Positions 1 to 7,112 of a DNA stretch of 7,559 bases are shown in pieces. Made by a program: the position numbers and the translations under genes. The notes below the pieces were generated by a model. It saw only the letters and a list, made by a program, of their open reading frames with translations, had not been told where the DNA came from and made no database searches. Origin of the DNA: Egerieenecus sp048201975 (GTDB lineage: Bacteria; Bacillota; Clostridia; Christensenellales; Aristaeellaceae); assembly GCA_048201975.1 (NCBI GenBank), contig DBFBGQ010000048.1:1-7559 (forward strand), in the 5' to 3' direction. Within the stretch, counting starts at the first letter, position 1; the number at the start of each line of letters is the position of its first letter.

Positions 1-1
1 G

Positions 2-3000
2 AACCTGCGCCGCAACGCCGAGAATTTCCACATCATAGACGATCATCTGGGCGAAGGCGGCCCCAAGGCCAAGTTCCAGGCCAATATTGAAGCAATCAAG
101 CTGCTGAAATACCTGGAGGAAACCACCGGGCAGGCAACGCCGGAGCAGCAGGAAGTCCTCTCCCGGTATGTGGGCTGGGGCGGCCTTGCCGACGCCTTTG
201 ACCCCGATAAGGAAAGCTGGAGCAAGGAATATGCCCAGCTGAAGGAGCTGCTGACCCCGGAGGAATACGCCGCTGCCAGAGGGTCCACCCTCAACGCCCA
301 CTACACCAGCCCCACGGTGATCCGAGCCATCTATGAGGCTGTTGGCCGCATGGGATTTGAGACCGGCAACATCCTGGAGCCGTCCTGCGGCGTGGGCAAC
401 TTCTTTGGTATGCTGCCGGAGAGCATGGCCGGAAGCAAGCTGTACGGCGTGGAGCTGGATTCCATCAGCGGGCGGATTGCCCAGCAGCTCTATCCCAAGG
501 CTGACATCACCGTGGCAGGATTTGAGACCACCGACAGACGGGATTTCTACGATCTGGCGGTGGGCAATGTGCCTTTCGGTCAATATCAAGTCCGGGACAA
601 AGCCTACGATAAGCTGAATTTCAACATCCACAACTACTTTTTTGCCAAAGCGTTGGACCAAGTGCGTCCCGGCGGCGTGGTAGCCTTTGTGACTTCCCGC
701 TATACGATGGATTCCAAGGACTCCACCGTGCGCCGGTATCTGGCCCAGCGCGCCGAACTGCTGGGGGCCATCCGCCTGCCCAACAACGCCTTCCGCGCCA
801 ATGCCGGGACTGAGGTTGTGTCGGACATCGTTTTCCTGCAAAAGCGGGATCGTCCGCTGGACATTGTGCCGGAGTGGACGCAGACCGGCCAGACCGAGGA
901 TGGCTTTACCATCAACCGCTATTTCCTGGACCACCCGGAAATGGTGCTGGGGCGACCCACCGCTGAAAGCACCCAATACGGCAAGCAGGATTACACCGTA
1001 GCCCCCATCGAGGGCCTGGAGCTGGCCGATCAGCTGCACGATGCCGTGAAGTACATTCGCGGCACCTACCAGGAAGCCGAGCCGCCGGAGCTGGGCACGG
1101 GCGAGGCCATCCGCGCCGCCATTCCCGCCGACCCGAATGTAAAAAACTACACCTATACCGTGGTGGACGGGCAGGTGTATTACCGGGAAAACAGCCTCAT
1201 GGTGCGGCCCGACCTCAGCGCCGCCGCCGAAGCCCGCGTCAGGGGCATGGTGTCCCTGCGGGACTGTGTGCAGGAGCTCATCGCCCTGCAGATGGACCCC
1301 GCCACGCCGGACAGCGCCATTCGGGACCAGCAGGCCGAGCTGAACCGACTCTATGACGCCTACACTGCAAAGTACGGTCTGCTCAACAGCCGGGGAAACG
1401 CGCAGGCGTTTTCGGACGATTCCTCCTACTACCTGCTGTGCTCGCTGGAAATCCTCGACGAGGACGGAAACCTCCGGCGCAAGGCCGATATGTTCACCCG
1501 GCGCACCATCCGCCCCGCGCAGGCCGTGGACCATGTGGACAACGCAAGCGAAGCGTTGGCCCTGTCCATCGCGGAAAAGGCGGGCGTGGACATGGCGTAT
1601 ATGGAGCAGCTTACCGGCCAAACGCGAGACGAGCTGGCGTCCCAGCTTCAGGGGGCGATCTACCGCCTGCCGGAATCCGCGGGAGACGAGCCATGCTATG
1701 TCACCGCGGACGAATACCTCTCCGGCAATATCCGCTCCAAGCTCGCCTCTGCCAGACTGGCCGCCGAAAAAGACGAAGCCTTCCAGATCAACGTAACCGC
1801 GCTGGAAAAGGCCATGCCCAAAGACCTGGACGCTTCCGAGATCGAGGTCCGGCTGGGCGCGACCTGGATTCCGCCGCGCTACATCCAGCAGTTCATGCTG
1901 GAACTGCTCCAGCCACCCATACAGGCGCGCTACCGGCTCCGGGTCGCCTATTCCTCCGCGACCGCCGAATGGCAAATCGAGAACAAGAGCAGCGTCCCCG
2001 CGCACAATGTGGCGGCCTATACCACCTACGGCACCGGGCGCGCCAGCGCATACAAGATTCTGGAGGATTCGCTCAACCTGCGCGACGTGCGCATCTACGA
2101 CACCGTGCAGGATGCGGACGGCAAGGAAAAGCGCGTCCTCAATTCAAAGGAAACCACCCTCGCCCAGCAGAAGCAGCAGGCTGTCAAGGATGCTTTCCGC
2201 GATTGGCTCTGGCAGGACCCGACCCGGCGACAGGAGTTGTGCGCCCGCTACAACGAGCTGTTCAACGCCACCCGACCCCGTGAGTACGACGGGTCCCACA
2301 TCCGTTTCAGCGGCATGAACCCGGAGATCACCCTGCGCAGGCATCAGCGGGACGCCATCGCCCACATCCTTTACGGCGGCAACTGCCTGCTGGCCCACGA
2401 GGTGGGGGCAGGGAAGACGTTCGAGATGGTGGCCGCCTGCATGGAATCCAAACGCCTGGGCCTCTGCAGCAAGGCCCTCTTCGCCGTGCCCAATCACCTG
2501 ACCGAGCAATGGGCCTCGGAGTTCCTGCGCCTCTATCCCTCGGCTAACCTGCTGGTCGCCTCCAAAAAGGACTTTGAAACCAAAAACCGCAAGAAGTTCT
2601 GCGCCCGCATCGCCACCGGCGACTATGACGCCATTATAATTGGTCACTCGCAGTTTGAGAAAATTCCCATCAGCCAGGAGCGTCAGGAGCGTCTGCTTCA
2701 GGAGCAGATCGACGAGATCGAAGAGGGCGTTCAGGAGCTCAGAGCCTCCCATGCCGAGCGGTTCACCATCAAGCAGATGGAGCGCATGAAAAAGCAGCTG
2801 GAAACCAAGCTGCAAAAGCTCACTTCCGCCACGCGCAAGGACGATGTTGTCACCTTCGAGCAGCTCGGCGTGGACCGGCTGTATGTGGACGAGGCGCATA
2901 ACTACAAGAACCTGTTTTTATATACCAAGATGCGGAATGTGGCGGGTCTTTCCACCACGGACGCGCAGAAGTCCAGCGACATGTATCTCAAGTGCCGCTA

Positions 3001-4840
3001 TATGGACGAGCTGACCGGCGGCCGCGGCATCGTGTTTGCCACGGGTACTCCCGTGTCCAACTCCATGACGGAGCTGTATACCATGATGCGCTATCTCCAG
3101 CACGACCTGCTCGCCTCCAGAGGCTTTTCCCACTTCGATTGCTGGGCCTCCACCTTTGGGGAAACGGTCACGGCCATTGAGCTGGCCCCGGAGGGGACGG
3201 GCTACCGCGCACGCACGCGCTTTGCCAGGTTCTTCAACCTTCCGGAGCTGATGGCCATGTTCAGGGAGGCGGCGGACATCAAGACCGCCGACCAGCTGCA
3301 CCTGCCCACCCCGGAGGCGGTGTATCACAACGTGGTGGCCAAGCCTACGGAAATGCAGAAGGATATGGTTGAGGCGCTGTCCAAACGGGCGGCGGAAGTG
3401 CATGCCGGGGTGGTCAACCCCAAGGAGGACAACATGCTCAAGATCACCTCGGACGGTCGGAAGCTGGGGCTGGACCAGCGCATCCTCAATCCACTCCTGC
3501 CAGACGACGAGCACAGCAAGGTCAACCAGTGCGTGGAAAACATCCTGCGCATCTGGCGGGAGGGCGAAAGCGGCAAGCTGACCCAGCTCGTCTTTTCGGA
3601 CCTCTCCACGCCGGGCGGCGAGGGCTTTACCGTCTATGAGGACATCCGCCGGAAGCTGATCGCGGCAGGCGTACCCGAAGGGGAGATCGCCTTCATCCAC
3701 GACGCGAACACCGAGGTCAAAAAGAAGGAACTGTTCGCCAAAGTGCGTGCCGGTCAGGTACGGGTGCTGATGGGCAGCACCCAGAAGATGGGGGCCGGAA
3801 CCAACGTGCAGGACCGGCTGGCCGCGCTTCACGACCTGGACTGCCCCTGGCGGCCCGGCGATCTGGAGCAGCGCAAGGGCCGCATCGTGCGCCAGGGAAA
3901 CCGAAACGACACGGTGCACATCTACCGCTATGTGACGGAAAACACCTTCGACGCCTACCTGTGGCAGACCATTGAGAACAAGCAGAAATTTATCAGCCAG
4001 ATTATGACCAGCAAAAGTCCTGTACGCTCCTGCGAGGATGTGGATGAGACGGCGCTGTCCTACGCGGAGATCAAGGCGCTGTGTGCGGGCAATCCGCTGA
4101 TAAAAGAGAAGATGGACCTGGATATCGAGGTGGCCCGGCTCCGGCTGCTCAAGGCCAACCACCAGAGTCAGCGGTTTCAGATGGAGGACCGGCTGCTGAA
4201 ATACTTCCCTGTCGAGGTTGAAAAGTGCCGGGCGCAGGTCGGAGGCTTTGAAGCTGATCTGGAAACGCGAAACAACCATCCCCTGCCCTCAGAGGGATTT
4301 GTGGGCATGGAGGTGCTGGGACACACATTTTCGGACAAGGAAGAAGCGGGCAAGGCGATTCTGGAAGCGGTCAAGACCGTGGTGGATATGAAAAGCGTGC
4401 GGATCGGGCATTACCGGGGATTTGAAATGAGTCTGGAACTAAGCGCCTTTGGACGGGAGTACATCCTGACGCTCAGGGGCCGCATGGCGCATTTCACGAC
4501 GTTGGGCAGCGACCCGCGCGGGAACATCCAGCGCATCGACAACACGCTCGGCTCCATGGAAAGCCGGCTGAAAACGGTCCAGGACCAGATCGCAACGCTG
4601 CAAAAGGAGCAGGAGGCGGCCAAAGAGGAGATCGCAAAACCCTTTGCGCAGGAGGACGAACTGCGGGAGAAAAGCGCGCGGCTGATCGAGCTGGACACGT
4701 TGCTGGACATTGGCAGGGGCAGCCCGGAGGTTATGCCGGAGGGCGCCGAGCCGGAAGCGACGGAGGCGGCGGTGCCGGACGCAGCGCAAGGCACACGGGA
4801 GCCGGAGAGAAAGGAGCGAAGCCGTGAGGAGGTCCGATAG
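2..4840 (+). CDS. Adenine-methyltransferase-like / SNF2-type DEAH helicase protein of an ICE, 5' partial
   Basis: The frame is open from the first bases, and the residues before position 170 (GEGGPKAKF, then LSRYVGWGG) read as normal family sequence. The GTG at 170 is therefore internal and the true start lies left of the window. About 1612 codons are visible. Order: a methyltransferase-like domain with SAM-binding EPSCGVGNF (377-403) and an NVPFG motif (566-580) where N6-adenine methylases usually have NPPF/Y; a long linker; then a superfamily 2 helicase with Walker A GAGKT (2405-2419), DEAH (2888-2899), TGTP (3041-3052), the GSTQKMGAGTNVQDR block from 3773 and arginine-finger motif QRKGRIVRQGN (3869-3901). 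A helical, coiled-coil-prone C-terminus and a charged low-complexity tail follow. Such fusions are common in Tn1549-like ICEs and resemble phage P1 DarB. A role in protecting or remodelling transferred DNA is inference. It is the first gene of the visible operon and overlaps mobC by 17 bases. Confidence 0.93.
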   Translation, partial: NLRRNAENFHIIDDHLGEGGPKAKFQANIEAIKLLKYLEETTGQATPEQQEVLSRYVGWGGLADAFDPDKESWSKEYAQLKELLTPEEYAAARGSTLNAHYTSPTVIRAIYEAVGRMGFETGNILEPSCGVGNFFGMLPESMAGSKLYGVELDSISGRIAQQLYPKADITVAGFETTDRRDFYDLAVGNVPFGQYQVRDKAYDKLNFNIHNYFFAKALDQVRPGGVVAFVTSRYTMDSKDSTVRRYLAQRAELLGAIRLPNNAFRANAGTEVVSDIVFLQKRDRPLDIVPEWTQTGQTEDGFTINRYFLDHPEMVLGRPTAESTQYGKQDYTVAPIEGLELADQLHDAVKYIRGTYQEAEPPELGTGEAIRAAIPADPNVKNYTYTVVDGQVYYRENSLMVRPDLSAAAEARVRGMVSLRDCVQELIALQMDPATPDSAIRDQQAELNRLYDAYTAKYGLLNSRGNAQAFSDDSSYYLLCSLEILDEDGNLRRKADMFTRRTIRPAQAVDHVDNASEALALSIAEKAGVDMAYMEQLTGQTRDELASQLQGAIYRLPESAGDEPCYVTADEYLSGNIRSKLASARLAAEKDEAFQINVTALEKAMPKDLDASEIEVRLGATWIPPRYIQQFMLELLQPPIQARYRLRVAYSSATAEWQIENKSSVPAHNVAAYTTYGTGRASAYKILEDSLNLRDVRIYDTVQDADGKEKRVLNSKETTLAQQKQQAVKDAFRDWLWQDPTRRQELCARYNELFNATRPREYDGSHIRFSGMNPEITLRRHQRDAIAHILYGGNCLLAHEVGAGKTFEMVAACMESKRLGLCSKALFAVPNHLTEQWASEFLRLYPSANLLVASKKDFETKNRKKFCARIATGDYDAIIIGHSQFEKIPISQERQERLLQEQIDEIEEGVQELRASHAERFTIKQMERMKKQLETKLQKLTSATRKDDVVTFEQLGVDRLYVDEAHNYKNLFLYTKMRNVAGLSTTDAQKSSDMYLKCRYMDELTGGRGIVFATGTPVSNSMTELYTMMRYLQHDLLASRGFSHFDCWASTFGETVTAIELAPEGTGYRARTRFARFFNLPELMAMFREAADIKTADQLHLPTPEAVYHNVVAKPTEMQKDMVEALSKRAAEVHAGVVNPKEDNMLKITSDGRKLGLDQRILNPLLPDDEHSKVNQCVENILRIWREGESGKLTQLVFSDLSTPGGEGFTVYEDIRRKLIAAGVPEGEIAFIHDANTEVKKKELFAKVRAGQVRVLMGSTQKMGAGTNVQDRLAALHDLDCPWRPGDLEQRKGRIVRQGNRNDTVHIYRYVTENTFDAYLWQTIENKQKFISQIMTSKSPVRSCEDVDETALSYAEIKALCAGNPLIKEKMDLDIEVARLRLLKANHQSQRFQMEDRLLKYFPVEVEKCRAQVGGFEADLETRNNHPLPSEGFVGMEVLGHTFSDKEEAGKAILEAVKTVVDMKSVRIGHYRGFEMSLELSAFGREYILTLRGRMAHFTTLGSDPRGNIQRIDNTLGSMESRLKTVQDQIATLQKEQEAAKEEIAKPFAQEDELREKSARLIELDTLLDIGRGSPEVMPEGAEPEATEAAVPDAAQGTREPERKERSREEVR
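4811..4816 (+). promoter_or_regulatory. Shine-Dalgarno AAGGAG deciding the mobC GTG start
   Basis: AAGGAG lies inside the last codons of the helicase gene, seven bases before the GTG at 4824. No comparable site precedes the other in-frame candidates, including the GTG at 4860. The arrangement suggests mobC is translated by ribosomes finishing the upstream gene. Confidence 0.7.
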
Positions 4841-5186
4841 CCCAGGAAACGCGGGCGAAGTGAGGCGCATCAACCTCATGTTCTGGGTCACGCCCCATGA
4901 AAACGAGCTGATCCGGCGCAGAATGGCGCAGGCGGGTACGGCGAATCTGAGCGCCTACCTGCGCAAGATGGCCATTGACGGCCTGATTGTCCATCTGGAG
5001 CTGCCGGAGCTGAAAGAGATGATCTCGCTGCTTCGCCGCTGCGCGGGCAGCCTTAACCAGATGGCAAAGCGCATGAACGAAACCGGGCGTGTCTATGAGG
5101 TGGACCTGCGGGAAGCGATGGAACAGCAGGAACGGCTATGGACGATGGCCAACGCGCTTCTGACCAGGCTAGCGGGGATTCGGTAG
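4824..5186 (+). CDS. mobC: MobC-like plasmid/ICE mobilisation relaxosome protein
   Basis: This 120-residue protein has the two-part layout of the MobC family. A ribbon-helix-helix-like DNA-binding segment spans residues ~14-52 (INLMFWVTPHENELI, then AYLRKMAIDG). A helical core with LNQMAKRMNE lies at residues 78-87. MobC proteins bind oriT, help melt the DNA and assist the relaxase in nicking; that role is family knowledge. The open frame extends upstream to 4710, but that stretch is Arg-rich out-of-frame read-through of the helicase tail. I start at the GTG at 4824 because of the well-spaced AAGGAG and the usual family length. The start overlaps the helicase stop by 17 bases, implying translational coupling. 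A strong terminator begins at its stop codon, so it appears to close the upstream transcription unit. Confidence 0.88.
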   Translation: MRRSDSPGNAGEVRRINLMFWVTPHENELIRRRMAQAGTANLSAYLRKMAIDGLIVHLELPELKEMISLLRRCAGSLNQMAKRMNETGRVYEVDLREAMEQQERLWTMANALLTRLAGIR

Positions 5187-5213
5187 GGGCGGCCTGCGGG
5201 CCGCCTCTTTTTT
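5185..5213 (+). terminator. Rho-independent terminator after mobC
   Basis: A 10-bp stem (AGGGGCGGCC at 5185-5194 with GGCCGCCTCT at 5199-5208, one G-U pair) has a TGCG loop and runs into six Ts (5208-5213). It overlaps the last two bases of the mobC stop codon. It should end the helicase-mobC transcript, leaving the relaxase pair downstream to depend on read-through or its own promoter. Confidence 0.88.
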
Positions 5214-5229
5214 GCGTGAGTGAAAAAAA

Positions 5230-5244
5230 GGGCGAAAAACGCCC
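5230..5244. repeat. Short inverted repeat, GGGCG / CGCCC with A5 loop
   Basis: A perfect 5-bp inverted repeat flanks five adenines, ten bases before the candidate nic position. It has no following T tract on the plus strand, so it is not a second terminator in that direction. It could be a binding site for MobC or the relaxase. Confidence 0.55.
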
Positions 5245-5359
5245 CGAAACCCTGCAAAAAGAGAAAAAGCCCATCGGACGACCCACCATCCATCCATCTT
5301 TCCCAAGGGGCCTGCAAACGAAAAAAATCCGCCAAAATCATCCCGAAACCATACAGAAA
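5243..5359. repeat. Spaced direct repeat CCCGAAACC (two copies)
   Basis: CCCGAAACC occurs at 5243-5251 and 5342-5350. The similarity continues imperfectly, giving about 15 of 18 matching bases (5243-5260 against 5342-5359). The spacing is 99 bases. Copy one overlaps the CCTGC nic-like motif. Copy two sits just before the Shine-Dalgarno of the next gene. A paired binding site for a mobilisation protein is possible. Confidence 0.5.
5287..5298. repeat. Three tandem CATC units
   Basis: CATC is repeated three times in the middle of the mobC-relaxase gap. It is short and could be chance, but it lies between the two nic-like motifs and may act as small iterons. Confidence 0.4.
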
Positions 5360-5362
5360 AAA

Positions 5363-5368
5363 AGGAGG
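5363..5368 (+). promoter_or_regulatory. Consensus Shine-Dalgarno AGGAGG for the small Cys-rich gene
   Basis: A perfect AGGAGG stands six bases before the ATG at 5375. It fixes the start of the 58-residue protein and excludes the longer open frame that begins at 5138 inside mobC. Confidence 0.8.
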
Positions 5369-5374
5369 AACGCG

Positions 5375-5551
5375 ATGCCGAGAATGAGCAGGAAGCGGCG
5401 GGAGGAATGGGACTTCTTCCTGAGCCGCCGAAACCGGATCACCTACAACGACCTGTGCCGCAACTGCCGGCATGACTGCAAGCAGAGCTTCCGGGCGCAG
5501 ATCGTGGCCTGCCGGAAGTACCGGAGCAAGCGGAGCGAAACATGGCGGTAA
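5375..5551 (+). CDS. Small basic Cys-rich protein of unknown function, coupled to relaxase
   Basis: This 58-residue protein has no function I can name. It is strongly basic (an RKRR run near the N-terminus, KYRSKRS near the C-terminus). It carries four cysteines as C28-x2-C31-x3-C35-x10-C46, with H33 between them, which could make a single zinc site. I recall similar short proteins beside relaxases of this ICE type, but have not verified it. The ATG at 5375 is chosen for its perfect AGGAGG; an in-frame ATG at 5384 is possible but badly spaced. The stop overlaps the relaxase start by ten bases, implying coupled translation. DNA binding at oriT or helping the relaxase is inference from charge, cysteines and position. 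Confidence 0.8.
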   Translation: MPRMSRKRREEWDFFLSRRNRITYNDLCRNCRHDCKQSFRAQIVACRKYRSKRSETWR

Positions 5552-6942
5552 CGCGCATCATGGCCATGCACCTGAACAAGGGCCGCACGATTGCCCAATG
5601 CCTGAAAGACCGAACGGACTATGCCAAAAACCCCGGTAAGACAAAGGGCGGCGAGCTGATCTCCTCCTTTGGCTGCGATCCCAGGACCGCCGACGCGGAG
5701 TTTCTCTTTGCCAAGCGGCAGTACCGGCAGTTTACGGGCCGGGAGCCGAAAAATGATGTGATCGCCTACCAGATCCGGCAGTCCTTCAAGCCGGGCGAAG
5801 TGACGCCGGAGGAAGCCAACCGCATCGGGTACGAGCTGGCGAAGCGTTTTCTCAAGGAACGCCACGCCTTTTTCGTGGCCACCCATTGCGATACGGCTCA
5901 TATTCACAACCACATCATCTTCAACTCCACCTCGATGGACTGCCGGGGGAAATTCCGGGATTTCCTCGGCTCCGGCAAAGCGGTTGCGCGGCTGAGCGAC
6001 CTGATCTGTCTGGAACACGGGCTTTCCGTGATCGAAAATCCCAAACGTGGCGGCAACAGCTACAAGAGCTGGTTGGGCGACCGTGCCCGGCCCTCCCGGC
6101 GCGACCTGCTGCGCGCGGCCATTGACGCGGCGCTGGAACAAAAGCCCGCGGACTTTGACGCGCTGCTGTCACTCGTATCCGGCGCAGGCTATGCCGTCGG
6201 ACAGGGCCGGCAGATCACTTTCCGCGGCGCGGGACAGAAGCAGAGTATCCGGCTGGAGTCGCTGGGCGAAGGGTATTCGGAGGCTGAACTGCGCGCTGTG
6301 ATCGCGGGAGAAAAGGTGCATGTACCCTGGAAGGGACGAGCCGCGAACCATCCCCGGAACCAACTGCTCATCGACATTCAGGCCAGGCTGCGCTCCGGCA
6401 GGGGTGAGGGCTACCGCCGCTGGGCGACGACTTTCAACCTCAAGCAGATGGCGCGGACCGTCGCTTATTTGCAGGAGCATAATCTGATGGACGCTTCGGT
6501 CCTGTCGGCCCGCGCGGACGAAGCGGCGGCGCGCTGCGATGCCCTATCCGGACAGATTCAGGCAGCGGAAAAGCATCTGGCCGAAACCGCCGTGCTGAAA
6601 CGGCATATCGTCAACTACGCCAGAATGCGCGAGGTCTACGCGGCCTACCGCAAGTCCGGTTACTCGGCGAAATACCGTCAGGAGCATGAGGATGAAATCG
6701 CGCTGCACCGGGCTGCCAAACAAGCCTTTGACGCGCTGGGCGTTCAGAAGCTCCCCTCCGTCAAGAGTCTTAATGCGCAGTACGCGCGGCTGCTTGGCGA
6801 GAAAAAGGCTGCGTATGCGGAGTACCGCGCGGCGCGGGAGGAGATGCGGGAATTGATGGTCCATCGGAAGAACCTTGCGCTGATTTTGCAGGGGGATGCG
6901 AAGGAAGGAAAGGGGAAGGAGGCGGAGCGGGAAGGCAGGTGA
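5542..6942 (+). CDS. MOBP-like relaxase / mobilisation nuclease (VirD2-type)
   Basis: This 466-residue protein would nick one strand at oriT, stay covalently attached to the 5' end and lead the strand into the recipient. The N-terminal relaxase domain covers residues ~1-200. A candidate catalytic tyrosine is Y27, in RTDYAKNPGK. The metal-binding motif is H115-x-D117-x2-H120-I-H122-N-H124, with N128 close behind (5884-5925), matching the MOBP HxDxxHxH pattern. DFLGSGKAVARLSD and a WLGD segment (from about 6070) follow, also typical of the family as I know it. Residues ~330-450 are helical and charged and probably contact partner proteins. The tail is Lys/Glu/Gly-rich. The ATG at 5542 has GGAG at 5532-5535 and overlaps the upstream stop by ten bases. 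Assignment to relaxases is firm; the exact MOB subclass is from memory. Confidence 0.93.
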   Translation: MAVTRIMAMHLNKGRTIAQCLKDRTDYAKNPGKTKGGELISSFGCDPRTADAEFLFAKRQYRQFTGREPKNDVIAYQIRQSFKPGEVTPEEANRIGYELAKRFLKERHAFFVATHCDTAHIHNHIIFNSTSMDCRGKFRDFLGSGKAVARLSDLICLEHGLSVIENPKRGGNSYKSWLGDRARPSRRDLLRAAIDAALEQKPADFDALLSLVSGAGYAVGQGRQITFRGAGQKQSIRLESLGEGYSEAELRAVIAGEKVHVPWKGRAANHPRNQLLIDIQARLRSGRGEGYRRWATTFNLKQMARTVAYLQEHNLMDASVLSARADEAAARCDALSGQIQAAEKHLAETAVLKRHIVNYARMREVYAAYRKSGYSAKYRQEHEDEIALHRAAKQAFDALGVQKLPSVKSLNAQYARLLGEKKAAYAEYRAAREEMRELMVHRKNLALILQGDAKEGKGKEAEREGR

Positions 6943-6970
6943 GGAATAAAGAATAAATGCAGCACATCCG

Positions 6971-7002
6971 TTGTCGTATAAGACAATTATCAATTAAATT
7001 GT
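6971..7002. repeat. Cluster of overlapping small palindromes
   Basis: TTGTC/GACAA (6971-6975 with 6982-6986), ACAATT/AATTGT (6983-6988 with 6997-7002) and the palindrome CAATTAAATTG (6991-7001) overlap, so only some can form at once. They could be protein-binding sites or alternative RNA hairpins. Chance is plausible in AT-rich DNA. Confidence 0.4.
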
Positions 7003-7112
7003 TGCCGAAAATGTATATTGCGATTGAAATTAGTCAAGTTAGATTTACAGATTGTATGCAATTTGAATCGTAAAGCTTACTATATAAGAGATGTAAGTTC
7101 GGCATAACAATT
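6997..7112. repeat. Long-range imperfect inverted repeat enclosing a hairpin
   Basis: The left arm AATTGTTGCCGAA (6997-7009) pairs with the right arm TTCGGCATAACAATT (7098-7112): 13 base pairs with a two-base bulge. The arms enclose 88 bases. Near their middle sits a second hairpin: TTTAC 7044-7048 and AGATTG 7049-7054 pair with CAATTT 7059-7064 and GTAAA 7070-7074, around a TATG loop and a five-base bulge. The right arm abuts the TIR gene stop codon, so a TIR transcript would carry the whole structure as its 3' untranslated region. It could instead be a small mobile-element remnant. Confidence 0.5.

Larger units (their letters stand above)
5187..5374. other. Candidate origin of transfer (oriT) between mobC and relaxase
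   Basis: This 188-base gene-free stretch separates mobC from the relaxase pair and is the only sizeable non-coding gap in the mobilisation block. After the terminator it has a small hairpin, GGGCG-AAAAA-CGCCC (5230-5244). Six bases later comes CCTGC (5251-5255), matching the core of the P-type nic consensus (CCTG/C, as in RP4 and T-DNA borders). A hairpin immediately before nic is the usual MOBP oriT layout. A second CCTGCAAA lies at 5311-5318 and a spaced direct repeat is present. The assignment as oriT and the nick between 5254 and 5255 are inference. I saw no convincing -35/-10 pair in this stretch. Confidence 0.45.

Noticed and set aside
170..172. GTG at 170 as the start of the methylase-helicase
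   Set aside because: The frame stays open to the left edge and the upstream residues are conserved-looking family sequence; a start here would begin in the middle of the YVGWGG motif.
1438..2283. 281-codon plus-strand open frame within the helicase gene
   Set aside because: Arg/Ala/Gly/Pro-rich composition typical of an out-of-frame GC-rich reading; the overlapping frame belongs to a well-recognised family.
2144..4279. Near-continuous antisense open frame (453 and 251 codons) opposite the helicase gene
   Set aside because: It is in exact codon register with the helicase, where minus-strand stops need TTA, CTA or TCA codons on the plus strand. This GC-rich gene almost never uses them; a single TTA at 2915-2917 makes the break between the two parts. 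The translation shows no recognisable domain.
5214..5362. Promoter for the relaxase operon
   Set aside because: Expected here because of the terminator, but no -35/-10 pair close to consensus with proper spacing was found by eye.
5138..5374. N-terminal extension of the small Cys-rich protein reaching into mobC
   Set aside because: It crosses a strong terminator and low-complexity A-rich DNA. The perfect AGGAGG before 5375 and the tidy 58-residue product favour the short version.
5443..6141. 232-codon antisense open frame opposite the small gene and relaxase
   Set aside because: Shadow of two well-supported plus-strand genes; no domain, no ribosome site considered convincing.
6957..7073. 38-codon open frame starting at ATG 6957
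   Set aside because: Weak, badly spaced GAGG upstream, no recognisable similarity, and it overlaps palindromes and the inverted repeat; open length is plausible by chance.
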